From Mnemiopsis leidyi (taxonomy: Eukaryota; Ctenophora; Tentaculata; Lobata; Bolinopsidae): a stretch of DNA of 52,092 nt. The stretch spans positions 161,473 through 213,564 of the forward strand of contig JH153999.1 in the NCBI GenBank assembly GCA_000226015.1, read 5' to 3'. A model generated the notes under the pieces. That model searched no databases, had not been told where the DNA came from, and saw nothing but the letters and a program-made list of their open reading frames with translations. Below are positions 38,473-51,400 of this stretch, piece after piece. How positions within the stretch are numbered: position 1 is the first letter of the stretch; each line of letters begins with the position of its first letter. The translations under genes were made by a program, and so were the position numbers.

Positions 38473-41400
38473 ATTAACTAAATGTCACTTGCAATAATGA
38501 AATCAACGTATTATAATGTTAAATGAACGTGATGATAAAATTAACTAATCTTAATAAATTGAACGTTTAAAACTCCGCATCCCCCGGCTGGCAATGTTTC
38601 CAGTATCCGCTGATATCCTCGGCAGGTTAAATAAGTAAAGTTCGACGCAAAGGGTGTGCCGGCGTCCCCTCGAATTCTTGGTTGGATTGAGAATTTACCG
38701 TTCTCCCTGAATAATCAGCCAAATGTTCCACTGAGGCGGGTCTTTCTTCTCCCCTTCCAAGAAAGGAAGGGGTATATGCACTTACAACTGTTTAAACAAT
38801 CTATTAAACTATAAATTACTGAAACATAAAGTAAGTCCGAACTGGGTTATCACAGACAACATGGATTGTTTGCTGTGGCACAAGAGATATTTCTGACTGA
38901 TAAAAATCGTTTACAGCAATGAGCAAGGATAATCAAAATACCAAATCTTATTAATCAATGTGCTTTATTAACACGCCTCGTAAAGTCAAATTAAAAATCC
39001 AAAGCCGTGTGAAAATCAAGGTTTTCTCCGCACCTTGCATGTCACTGATCTTATGAACTTTAATGAACTTGCAGGTAACCAAACGGCGTGGTTCTACGAT
39101 ACCAGGTTCTTACTATCTGGTACTACAAATCCAGGTTCCCTTTATACTTTATACTTTTAGCCTGGAATTGATCGGACGCCATTTTGATAACCAGATGATT
39201 CAGGAGGATAGATTTAAAAATCAAGTAACAAACTTAAACATAGGAAATGCAGCACGATTTTGTTAACTTTTCCAGGGAACTTAACCCCCCCAAAGCGCAC
39301 AAATAGAGGCGTTAATTCTATAATGACAATGATTGGTACCAGTTGCTTTGTAATCTGCACAAAAATTTCATGTGGCTAACTGAATATCTAAAAAGCAACG
39401 CTGCAACAAACCACGATTACATCGGGAACCTCCAACAAATAACACGTTAAGCAACAACGCAATATTCCATCAGTATCACCTGACCATACTGGATTGTAAG
39501 ACTGTGCGATGTGGACGTAACATGGCGGATAGGTTCCTTTATTCACAATCCCTACTCAACACCGAGAATGTGTTCCTTTATTCACGATTCGAATCACGTA
39601 TATGTGCTTGGTCCTTTGTGTGTTCCTTTAGGGGATGAATTCAAGAAGCTACAAGGTCTTTTCTTTCGCTTAGGCATTAATTGATTCAAGCAATGTTTAA
39701 TGCTACATAACTTCTTATAAAACCTGCTATTGATTAATTTTAAACCGGCCTAATATAAGTGTCCTTGCTTCCTTCAATCTTGCTCTTGTAAATCCGGATA
39801 TATAAGAACCAAGCATGAGTAAATAATTCAGCCAATACATCGTTAAGTAAAGAAGTAAGTAGAGTATCAATGAGTTGAGCATTTGGACACGGGGATCTTC
39901 AACTGTTCTGTTCCACTTTAATATTTATCCTCTCATGCTGTCTGTTAACTGTTTATTCATTAGTGAAAGATCATATGCAGTTTGCTAGGTTCTCAGCTAT
40001 AAGTTCTTAAATATAAAATTCCCAGTTGCAGATCCCTGGTGGATGAATGACATTGACTGCGGTTAGATCCTTGTTGCGCTTAATAAACGCGACAAGAAGG
40101 CGCTTTAACACATGATTATTTCTTTTAGTACCACCGGGTTATCCTGAATTGTGAATTATTCCTATTCGGCTATTCAGCCCTGCTGCCGATAAAATTGTTG
40201 GAAGATGTTATTTTTAGAGTACATGTTCTGTATTTATCTCAATGGTAAAATAGTCGTAGCTATTGATCAGATCTTAGGATTATTTAAAATTTTAGCTCTC
40301 AATGCAGTTATTTTACTGATACTTGAGGTTTTTCCAATAGATTATAAACTGGTACTGTAACTGCAAATATAATAAAAATAATGAAGATGAAATACTTAAA
40401 TAATTAAAACTGCGGCATAACTAAATGCAAATTTTAATAAATAAGTCAGACGCAGGCACTCTCAATTTAACAAATCAGTTGTTGTCGTAGCAAAAAGTAA
40501 ACCTCTAGACACAGCACTACTACTATCCCATAGCAGAAACCTTGTATAGCACATAGCATGGCTTTCTAACTCTACAAGTTTTCAAAGATCCGAACATGAA
40601 ATTAATCAGTGCATGAAGGTGTTACACATACTGAGAGCTGACCCTATGTAAGGTGTAAAACTTGTACTATTCTTGGAGAACAGCGGCGGCGACGGCACGT
40701 TATTCAGTAGCATGCAAACCTAGGCCGGGCGCTCAAACGAACCCGAACGATGACACTATACAATTAGGTGGAGACGTCGTTATTCCGCTACCGCAAGTTT
40801 GGCGGCGGCCAAACGGTCACGGAGATATCTCGATCTTGTGACCGGCACTTAGGCCATGTGTGTTGGGATTAGCGTCCAATTTAGCGTGCGATTTACGCAA
40901 AAATAGTTGGTAAATCAGCTGACAGTTCACTCCGCAAGGACAGTTGATTTTCATTAGACAGATAATTATAATCAGTATCGGAATTTAAACCGTGACCAGC
41001 TGCACTCCCGTGTGATTGCTGTACAGGCTGGCCAATTTTAATCTTTTTCAACCAGCATTTAAAGCCCAGAAATTCATGATCCATGAGTGTGATAACGTCG
41101 ACTTTAAGCCCGATCTGGCGCCATAGTAAGTGAGAAATTCTTCAGCCGATAACGTCAACTTTTTATCATTAAGTTAACGCTCACCGTTTTATTGAGACAG
41201 CAAGTGCTGTAAGAACAACTTCCAATTTGCATTTCAAGTTTTATTACCGGCAAAAGCGATCCACAATAATATCCTTCATCAACTCCTCACTGTCAAGATA
41301 ACAAACTCAACTAAAAAGAGACTGTCCGAGTTACGTCTGTTCGTCTGATCCGCCGGACTGGGCCGAGACGCAGCCGGCTGACCGGCTGTACTTTGATCAT

Positions 41401-42080
41401 TTACAGCCAAATATCTTGGGTATGTCGATCGGGTAATTATCATTATCCAGATGTGATACGACCGGGTACGTCAGAGTTTCTGTCGAGGTGACGTAATGTC
41501 TCATGTCCGACGTGCCTTGCAGCTCCATCTTTTACAATTTGTAATGTTCGTGACGTATGTGAACGTTGAATGTGTTAATCGTCCAACATTGTAATTGTAC
41601 ATGGAGATGTTATCCTAAATCAGATTTCCCAGATAAAGACGATTCTAATTCTATTTCTATATATGAGAATTCAATTTTACGTATAGTCGTAAAGCTTTTG
41701 TGGTGCTTACGATTAAGCTTGAGAGTTTGGAGTCGACAATTAAAGACCTCACTTTGTATTTTAAAGTTCTTTCAAAACTTAGATCAGCTTTCCCAAACAA
41801 TAAACCATTTATAATTAATAATACCATACTAATCATCAATGGGGGACAAAAATCAAATATTAAATATGCATTCCTGCTAAATTCGGCATACAAACAATCG
41901 TAAAAAGAGTATAAATAAGGTAATATAATTAAATTATTAAAGTCTGGTTATCTGACTTTTCGTTCTGAATAACTATTGCTCTGTCTTATTAACTTAACCG
42001 TAATAAAACATCACACTTGAATCTACCTATAAAGTCGTGAGAAAAATAAAAATTCAAGACATGATCTTGCCTTGTGATAC
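38473..42080. other. Mostly non-coding, no confident gene
   Basis: AT-rich sequence with two CpG-rich patches (about 40680-40870 and 41320-41540) that could be old element pieces or promoter-like DNA. A TATA-containing stretch near 39790-39800 looked LTR-like but has no second copy. The only frame worth listing separately is 40893-41084. Confidence 0.4.
40893..41084 (-). CDS. Small open frame or first exon, unknown
   Basis: An ATG at 41084 opens 63 codons on the minus strand with coding-like composition (MDHEFLGFKCWLKKIKIGQP, then SDTDYNYLSNENQLSLRSEL, ending SADLPTIFA). It may stop at 40893 or be spliced at TTTGC|GTAAAT just before the stop. There is no recognised motif and no in-phase continuation was found. 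Confidence 0.28.
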   Translation of the reverse strand: MDHEFLGFKCWLKKIKIGQPVQQSHGSAAGHGLNSDTDYNYLSNENQLSLRSELSADLPTIFA

Positions 42081-45000
42081 TTAAAAATCCGCTTCGTTTC
42101 TCACAGATTTCTTGATTCCCTCTAACAACATCTCTACGGCTGATGACGGTATAACACATTCCATCTTTAATTTCAGATACTCATCTTTATGAGCTGTCAA
42201 CCTGCAACTCATCTGCAATCAAGTATCCACTGAAAAACATTACTGTAGAATGAACTACCCCCTATAAATATCCAACGCGAAAAGTTGGAATAAGCCACTA
42301 CACCTCAACACCCTCAACACCCTCAGACACCTCTATACTAACAGAAGAACTAGGCTCCCTCAAGGGTTCACTCAGAGACTCCGTAACAGATGTCCCAATG
42401 CCCTGATCGGTGGAGCTGCTATGTCTTGAGTTCGTAGAGCTGGTGGATCGCAATCTGTGATCTCTAGTAGACACGTTGGAGAGGTCTGCAGCTGGGTTCA
42501 CCCCACTGCTTACCGCAACTCTACCGCTGCTAGACTCTGTGTCAGTCGATAATGATGGCCCCGGATTGCTTACGGAGGATCTTGGTTCGCTTTCGATAAC
42601 ATCGGTTGGCGGTTGTATCGCTGTAGAACCGCTGTTATTCTCCAGTGAAGTGCTGACGTAGCTGGGCTCGATAATGGTACCCTCTGGAGAAATTCTAGAA
42701 ATTCTGGACAGAGAAGGGCTGGTATTCAGTTTACTACGGGACGTATTGCCCCGGCTGGTGCTCGGTCTACAAAGATGGTCGAGATTAATGAAACTGTCTG
42801 ACATAGAGTTCTTCTCCATGATATCCCGAATCAGTGTTCGTAAATTGTGGTTCTGAAAGATTGTTGGTTGAAATAGTGTCTTTTATTACACAGCCATTAA
42901 TAGGAAAGTGATGTCGAAGTGACGTTTTACATTTTGGCTCATTACCGTAATGAAACTATTCATTCTATGGATAAAGCTAATAAAGCCCTGCTTTTTTATC
43001 TTTATCCATAGTTGATAGTTGTTACGTTCGTTGGAAAAAATGCGAAAAATTAGCAGGTACAAACATTCGAGGAAAGAAGAAGTGATTGAGATGACAAACC
43101 TGAATAAGACGTTTACTGATTTCCCCATTTGTCATTGGGCTGGTTCCGTTCCGTTTAAACCAGGCTAAGATCGCTTTCTCTTCATATGAGAATCCGTCGC
43201 TAGCAACCACTGGATTTTTCTGCAAAATTTCAATTTATAACTATAAGCCCTTTTTTGGTGTTCTGAATAAAAGTATTTTACCACCTTGATAGTTGCAAAT
43301 CAGACCTTAGATTGGTGTGTACATTTAAAGGCAACTTCTTTGACGCGATAAACGTTGAATGGTCGTTATGTAAAATGATGGTGTTAGCCTACATACAAAC
43401 TTACACGACATTTTAAACGACAATTAATTGTGGAGATAATGAATAGTTGTTAACTGTTAGTTTAACTCTAATGACAGACACGGGTTGGCAACATGATCAA
43501 TATATCCTCACGAGTCATGACTAAGTCACCTTGACAACACAGTTGCTAAGTAACGACTACTTGACGACTCACCATACACTCCCGAGTGATGGGACAGATT
43601 AGTTGGTTGGGAGGCGAGGTGGTGGAGATGGCTAGCATCTTGTAGCCCTCACACTGGGTTATTGTGGAGGGCAGGGCATCGCAGTTCTCTGTAACGAGAT
43701 GTTGATGGTTAAACATCCTGTTCTTAAAGTTAATATGTGAATCATCAAAGTTACATTTTAATCTTAAAATCTGACTAATCAAAGTTAGCTTGTACGTTGT
43801 AAGTGAAATGCTTGATAGTGCGGGAAGTACTTGACGATTCCCGCACTATATACATATAGCTAAAACGCTATTTAGCCAAACGCACTTTGTAGCACAATTT
43901 AGCTAAATATATAGTGTTTCAGGCAAATTTCAAGCTATCAGCTAAAAGGAGAAACTGTGTTATCAAACTGTGGAGAAGCTAAACTAAACATTTAACCAAC
44001 TGTAACAAAGCTTTATTTAGTTATTTACCGAAGATGATGCCGGTGTCACTAGCCCCGGGGCTGGAACATCTCTGTTTGAGTGTTTCCAACTTCCGCTTGC
44101 TGTAGAAGTAGTAACCCACACTTCCAGCACCGGTTATAATGAGGAGAGCTACAGAGAGGGGGGCCAGCCATTTGAACACTTCACCTCGAATCCTGGAGCA
44201 GGTTTGAATGTTTGATATTCATTAAACTTTTCCACATGATTTTAAGCGAAAATTCTAGAACACTACTACTAGGTCACTTCCAATGTCTATTCAATTTCAG
44301 TAAGTCTATTCTTATTAACTATTGCATAATTTTGCCAGATCAATAGAATCTTAAAGAATAAATATCTTTAAAGGAACAAGCAAAATGCTAGAATGCTCGA
44401 GATCGATGAGATTGCCGTGACGAACCTGTCTATTGTCTTGACAACGAACTTGGTTTCCGCGACACCCAGCACGTTAGTAGCCCGACACGTGTAAACTTGT
44501 TCGTCCGTCACATCCGTCACTATTATCGTCTTTTCGTCCACCATAACTATGTGATCGTCTGGAAAGTAGAACAATCTTATTGACTTGTTGGTGTTTATTA
44601 GTTGAATAGCTTGTAATTCAAGCAATACACTGGATTTTCTGTGATTTACTGCCCCACTTTTTAAAACAAAATGTGAGACGTATGCAGAGTTTGTAATCAA
44701 AGAACTGGATCTAGTATACTTATATCATTTCAACTTGTACTACAGTTATATAGTGAAGTTTACCCACCCTTGTAGTTGTTTAAACTCCTATTGTTATAGA
44801 ACCACTCCACGGAGGGGGGTGGAGCCCCGCTGGCTAAGCAACTCAGCTTCACCGCCCCCTGTCTCTGTACTTCCAGTAGGGTGTTAGTGTCGTCTATTTC
44901 GGGCTTACTGCTTTCTGGGGGTAGATTCAAGTTATATTCCCTTAGCCTTCTTGTTAACTTGTACATAAGAACAGAACTTATAGATCAAACTTTAGAGTTA

Positions 45001-48000
45001 AGGGTACATCATCAGTTAAGGGATACATCTTCACCACGAGAGCTTTAGCTCTAGTTCCATGGAAACGCCGATTCGGCACGTGTGGATACGATGATGTAAT
45101 TGTATTCCACAACGATCTTATCAGTGACAATTGTATTAGCAACTGATTTCAGTTACAATTGTATTAGCAACTGATGTTAGTAACTAGAAAACAAATATGC
45201 TAAGGATCTTTTGGTTCTTTTTATAAGTTATGAGCTTTTGAGCGTTTGAAAATCGTTGAATTGTCAACATCGCGTATTGGAAATTGCACGACTCATAGCT
45301 TAACTTAGAAATTGGGAAAGTTATTTTGAGGAGGGGCTACAATTTTAACCAATCGTAAGCTACAAAGCACTGTTCAAGTGTTCATTGGTCAAAATTAGTG
45401 ACCCCTCCCCAGACACCTTTCTCCATAGTTATAACATACGTCTTTTAAGTGAAACTGTAGTTAACATACGTCTTTTAAGTGAAACTGTAATCCAGAAAGT
45501 CCGATTTTCTCGAGGAGTTTCGTAAACGATGTCATACAAGCCCTCGTCTTTTGTGGTCATCCTTCTGAATCGGAGGAGGAGTCATTCAAGACAAACATAT
45601 CAAAATTTTTGAATAATAGATAGGGAAATACGATACCACTTTGCTGAGCTGCTGGAGACACAAACAATAGTGATTTGAGCAATTAAGTTACAAATGCGCT
45701 ACTGTTCACTTGATTTAAATGAGTAAAACCTTCCTTATCAAAGTAAATTCGGTCGCCAAAACCGATTTTGCAATTATCACCCATCAGTTCGGACCTTTGT
45801 CACCCACCTTATAACGAGGGAGCAATCCTGCTCCGAAGTTTGGTACTTCAACTCTCCTTTGTGACGCCAGAATACTGTCCCCTCCTCTGATTTGTGGCAG
45901 GGAATGACCTGGTCGTAGGAGCCTAGCTTGTACAGTGTTATCTCTACCGGCACTGATAGTTGTAGTTCATCTGAGGGTATTTTCCGGTATGAGATATGAT
46001 GGAGTACTGAGGGGCATTATGTGTAAAAGTTATTTAAGTGGGTCCCAATCCCCATCGACCATTCATGTTCCCGGATACTTTAAAGCTTTTAGTTTCCTTT
46101 TGTAACATCCACGGTGCCATTATTGAGTAAGCGCAATACCCTATTTCGAGGTTTATGATAGTTGATAATCGGTGGGCCCAGCAGTTCGAAATATTAAGTT
46201 TTAGGACCAATTGAAATTCAAAAGACTTAAAAAATCACGGCCTTATACGTAAACCACGCGATTGACGTGTTCTCTGCCTAAGAATTAAAGAAAAAAAATC
46301 CACTAACCACACTGCAAGATTTCGGTAGTGAGGGAAGATAACTTTACATTATGAACGTCAGGGTTAGAAGTGGTAGAGCAGCTCACTATGGAAATGTCGT
46401 CATGAAGAAAGAGGGAGGGTGGAAGTGCCAGCACCCCACAATCGCAGTGTATCGGGTTATCTGATAGCTCTCTGATTGGGAGTTAAAGTGTTCAAATCGG
46501 GAAATTGTTAGTCGTGTTTAAATGTTCAAATTTGTTGTAGATTTCAAAGATTCATGGTTTATAACCATTTAACCAGTTTGATTTATCCCTGTCAGGGGCG
46601 TAACGTTGTAGATCTAGCCAATAAGGCGCCCCTAGGGGCGGTAGAAATGCGGCCCAAAGTGGCGCCCCTGCCGGGGTTGCCGGGGTATGGGTGCGCCGCT
46701 GCAACTGGTCGTTTTTTGTCCAATGTTAGAGGGTTAAGCGAACACAACTTTAATTAATTAATTCCGCTTTGATTAATTTTTATGGCATACTGTTGAATGT
46801 TACTTACAATTGAACACTAAGTTGTCCAGTTTGGGGAATGGTTGTTAATATATTGTCTGTTAATATCCTGAAAGAATTTTTTGGTTAGTCACAGAAGCAG
46901 ATGAAAAGACGAAAGTAAGAAAGAAATTAGACGAGCGAAATATTTGGCTCCGCAGAAGCCAAGATGTGAGTAAATGCCCTTTTTTCATCTAATATTTTTG
47001 CTTTAAACATGTAATTCTACATAAAGGGTTTGGTCAATACCAAACGATGTGCTTGCAGAGCTTTAGCGTTCCCCTTTGGGCCTGAGCGTCCCCTTTGAGG
47101 CCTTAACGTCTCCTAAGGACAATTTTATGGCAATACATTTTATGCACCTGATTGTTGTAAAGAGGGTTCAGTGGAATATCTGTATTGCGAATTACAGGAG
47201 GAGGGGCAAAGCATTTCTTGCTCTTCTGCGCCTTGTTGTTGTATTCTCGCTGGCCAGGCTTTAATCACTCAATTTCAATCTGATGCGGTAACATTTTGCG
47301 GTATCTTTATGAATTGAAATGTACAATGCAACAATATCATAATCAATTTGTTGCCTTTAACGTTTTCTGATATTCGATAAACTTGGAGCACGTTCACTTT
47401 CAGCTACTTTTGTTTGGCCTGTTGAGATTTCCCTTCTCTATAAGGCCGAGTAGCGGAGTAAAGGGAAAGAAAGTTTTACCCTCCCTTTTCCCAAGTTGTA
47501 TTTCAGTTCAATTTGTCAAGATATCTATTACAAATTGCAAAATCACGTGTTTGGATATTGTTTGAGACTCAGACTCCCAAAACTTCTTGACGTCAACCGC
47601 TTGAATTCTGTTTAAATGAAAACTGGCGATATAATGTGCAATTAACCAGGGTTATAACCCAACCTCGAACGTTTTATTCAAAATACATGTCTTTTATGAG
47701 GCTGTATTTCACTGAAACGTCAATGGAGGTGTACTATTAAAGTATTAGCAGAGGCATATACATTCAGCAGTGACACCAAAATAGAAACCGGAATGATCAC
47801 GATTAATCACAAGAGCGCGGTGATAATACCATTTAATTTAAAAACTCAATAAGTATTGTGAAGCACTATAATCAAGCAGCAGCTAAAGTGAAGTGTGTCA
47901 CATATAGTTTGTTTAGTAAATCTGAAGCTAGCGCCCTTAACTTGATTTAAACTTACAGCTGCTCTAAATCTAGATCTGAAGCTAGCTCCATCAGCCTCAT

Positions 48001-48400
48001 CCAGCTGGAATCCCGTAATCTGTTATGTGACAAGTCCCTGAAACAAGGGAATTTTTTCAAACACCGCGACCAATTCTAGTTTCGGAGTTTATGACGTTTG
48101 TTTACGGCAAAACACTCTCCTCGAAAAACGTCCTAAATAAATAACTTACTTAATTTCGTGATTGTTTTATCGAAAGAACACTGATTTAGAGCTCACAAAA
48201 ACTAATATAGAGCTCACAAAAACTCACAATATTTTGGTATCGTGTGGAATGCCAGATGGCACTTCAGTGAGGTGCTGTAGAGTACAGTTGACAGTACCGT
48301 CCACCTGACAGGAACACGATGAAGGACATGATGAGAAGCAGGTCTGAAGCAGGGCGAGGATGATAAAGGTGGGGAGGCTGAGAGGGATCTTTTTGAGCAT
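42081..48400 (-). CDS. LRR-Ig single-pass membrane protein with cytoplasmic U-box
   Basis: Exons: 48400-48228, 48037-47957, 46867-46808, 46471-46308, 45970-45808, 45564-45470, 44914-44768, 44558-44426, 44192-44029, 43688-43573, 43219-43100, 42852-42304, 42212-42081. Every GT-AG junction keeps phase, giving about 698 aa; reading through exon 12 to TAG at 42298 gives 656. Order: signal peptide MLKKIPLSLPTFIILALLQT; LRRNT CPSSCSC (25-57); LRRs LDLSHNRL and LILTDNILTTIP (58-105); LRRCT NPIHCDC (106-160); Ig1 (161-245); Ig2 with C271, W283 and C319 (246-338); TM helix 347-369 followed by SKRK; U-box 418-485 (LICPITRECM, NPVVASDGFSYEEKAILAWF, TSPMTN); a Ser-rich tail. U-boxes are E2-binding ubiquitin-ligase domains. 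Predicted role: a surface receptor or adhesion protein coupled to ubiquitylation. Substrate and ligand unknown. Confidence 0.87.
43815..43849. repeat. Perfect 12-bp stem hairpin in an intron
   Basis: ATAGTGCGGGAA and TTCCCGCACTAT are separated by an 11-base loop, between the TM exon and the first U-box exon. It is followed by several TAGCTAAA/TTTAGCTA motifs. It could be a small MITE or a structured RNA element. No function is shown. Confidence 0.7.
45300..45428. mobile_element. Small MITE in an intron of the LRR-Ig-U-box gene
   Basis: The left arm (GAGGAGGGGCTACAATTTTAACCAAT) is an imperfect inverted repeat of the right arm (ATTGGTCAAAATTAGTGACCCCTCC) around CTACAAAGCACTGTTCAAG. A related copy lies at about 50540-50640. 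Confidence 0.7.
45432..45491. repeat. 30-bp tandem duplication containing a splice donor
   Basis: TTAACATACGTCTTTTAAGT-GAAACTGTA occurs twice in tandem. On the coding (minus) strand both copies hold AAAAGAC|GTATGT, the donor of the second Ig1 exon. The proximal donor (exon end 45470) keeps frame. The distal one (45440) would include an in-frame TAA. Confidence 0.9.
46593..46701. mobile_element. hAT-like MITE, copy 3 (shortened)
   Basis: It starts CAGGGGCGTAACGTTGTAGA-TCTAGCCAATA and ends GTGCGCCGCTG. It shares the GGCGCCCC-rich ends of the other two copies but lacks their middle (109 bp against about 280). No target duplication is visible. It lies in the third intron of the LRR-Ig-U-box gene. 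Confidence 0.75.
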
Positions 48401-51400
48401 GACCTGCTGTGTTAGTTTTCGGTTAGTCAGGTTCCGTTTTTTATTGTTATTATGGTTAAATAAATGTAAGGGCGGAATAAAAACAAATCGCTAAATTTCT
48501 CTCACAAAAATAGACTGTGAAAGGTAGCTCAATAGGATATGCACATTTAGTTCAAGGTATTTATAGAGAGCAAGGTATATGATATTGAACCAAAGTCGAA
48601 GAATGGCAGTAAAAAATTACTAAATCTCTCTCGAAAATGACTACGATCAAGCAGCAGAAGACAAAACAACAAAAAGTACAATCAGTTTATTGTAGTATAA
48701 TCAGTAAAGTGAACGAAAGTTCTCCCCTTCTCTCTGTGAAGGTGTTGCCTATATGCCAGACAATATAAGCGAGGTTTACCTGATATTTAATATGGAGCAT
48801 TGCAGCGTATACCCGCTGGGTGGTCTGCGCTTACCGCTTTACCAGAACCGTCGTTGGTATAGCCAGAAGTGGCATATTTTACTTTCTTGCAGTTATGAAT
48901 AGACAGATTAAGGAAGAATTGTAGCCCAAAAGAGTATATGCAATGAAGTTTGCATCCAGCCATCTTGCTTCTCAAATTTAAATATGTCTACCGACTGCCG
49001 CGGGTTATACTAATAGTATAGAATTATAGAGAGTAGAATTACGAGATGAAGCCACTTAGGAGTAACCGACATCATGTTACTTCCCCTGACATAAATGCGA
49101 AATTATAGGGAAGAAATGTACTCAAATCAAGCTGGGTTACCAAAAAGTCCACTTAAAGTTAAAGTTCGATGTCTAACCTACCAACTTTAACCAAGCAACT
49201 GTCCAAGCAGACTAGCAGAGGGAGCCCTTGTCAAGCGTCCACCATTCCTCCGTTTATATCGTAGGAGGAGTCGCTCACGCAAAAAGAAACAATCGCTACG
49301 TAACTTAATTTTGGGGTGAGCCACTGAGCCTCCCTTGTTTGCTAGCAACAAACAGATGTGAGACCAACTAGTTTCAACCAACCTTTAAATGGTAAATGAG
49401 ATTTCTATGTTGGGTGTACAATCGGGGACTGATCACGTGACAGAGCGACAGTTCACCAGACAATGGGAAATACGGTACTTCCCTGTTGACGTGAGATTTC
49501 AATAAAATCCTGACACCTAATTAGGTTAAATTTGATTAGAGATCTGAGTGTAATCAGGGAGTTGGCAAAATGTGAATTGTTTGTCATCTGTGTGCCACAT
49601 TATGAACGTTATGTCAGTTGGTACTAATTTACAAAGTCCTAACTCCTAGGATAATGAGATAAGCTATTTCTGTAAAAGTTACAAAAAGTTTACTAACATC
49701 ATGTTTTCTTAATTACTGGCTATCTGTGTTAATTTAAATTCTACAGCTTCAAGACATACTGATAAATATATGTCAACAAGAATAGGAGAATTAAGTTTTA
49801 TCAGCAGTCATCGTGTACAAAACTGACCCATAAAATCATTCTGTCATCGAACAATCATCACTTTGCAGATCAAGCTTACCCAAACCACCATCAGCCATTG
49901 TTCTCCATTATTTTTGTTCCAAATTGTTCAATCTATCATCTTCATTACTGTGCTGAGTCCGTGAGATTTTACCTACCTAACTTAGTAAACTCGGTGATAA
50001 TGACAAATTACTTGAATGAATTAAGATCATTCTCTTAGAAAATCTCTTTCAAACCGTCCTTCAAGTTATCCTTTCCGTCCTGTCAACTCAATGTCGTCCC
50101 TCAAAGGTATTTGCTAGAATTAATTACACTGGTCCTGATTGATATGGCCTATAGTGAACAACATAAAGTAGTCAGCAGCTTTGCCGACTACGCCTAAATC
50201 TCCTGTGCTATAAGAGTTATCAAATGGTCGATAGAGTTATCAAATGGCCGAAAGAAAACAACATGGACCTGAATAAGACTTAAGATGCAAATGAAGTATA
50301 GACTCATCTTTCCTCTTTGAAGCTCACATGTCAAGACAATCCGACATCTCTTAAATTGCAGGAACATTAAATCTTTGAGCGAAGCTGATAAACTGTGGAA
50401 CATCCATTCCATGGTCCGATACCCGTAAACATTGCACTTTGGACCTAAAATCTTTCAAATTGGAAAGTTCCTCGAAAAAGCTAAATCACAAAAATTTAAG
50501 AAAATGCTGGCCTCGAACTTTGACTTGATTAACGAAAGGAGAAAGGTTGCTTAAACAATCAGAGCCTATAGAAAGCACTATTTTAAGATTGGTCGAAATT
50601 TGTGACCTCTCCCCAATATACCTCTTTCTATTACTAATCGTACAAAACAGGAAATCAATCAGAAGTTTGCTTTCAACAGAGCGACAAACAAACGTTAATT
50701 GGTTAATGGTTCTCCTACTGTAGAAATAATATTATTTGCTTGAATCAAATCTTTATCTATCGCGATTGTTTGCGGCGATTTGGCCATTTTCGGCGATGCC
50801 CGCGCTCCCAGCTGCAAGCAACAACGTTATCTTTGATGTGAAAGTAACGATTGAGACAAGGGAAAAGTGCCAAAATGTGACAATACTGCTGCAGTGTCAG
50901 TGAAGCTTCTACTCGATATTGTCAGAGTAATTTACCTTTAAAGATCGGTGACATAAAAATTTCCCGCTAATTACGTTCGTTCAATGTTCTAATTAGGAAA
51001 TATTCTGATTGGAATCATGTACTGATTAAGGTAGTCACTATGATAATTTGCAATCTCATTATCGATACAAGACGGCAAATTTCATTCAATAATATATGTC
51101 AATTAAATTTAATGAGAATTAGATCAAGTAATGATCATAAATTAAGAATAATTTGAATATTGCGCATCGGTTAATCTCAACATTAAGCTTAAACCCATTT
51201 TTGGTAGAAACTTGCGAGGCGATGTCTTCAAATACTCACTACTTCTTACTTTCTACGCAGAACCGTAAACCTTTAAGGATTGTTCCTTTAGAGGATCGGC
51301 TGAAGTTTTTGGTAACAAATGAAAATTTTGAGAAATGTAACTATGCGAGTTTCTGATCTTAATGAAGTATATGGGCTCGTCAAGGTATGTCTTCATATTG

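Noticed and set aside
39500..40110. Solo LTR of a retrotransposon
   Set aside because: A TATA-like ATATATAAG and repeated GTGTTCCTTTATTCAC motifs are present, but no TG...CA ends, target duplication or second LTR could be defined.
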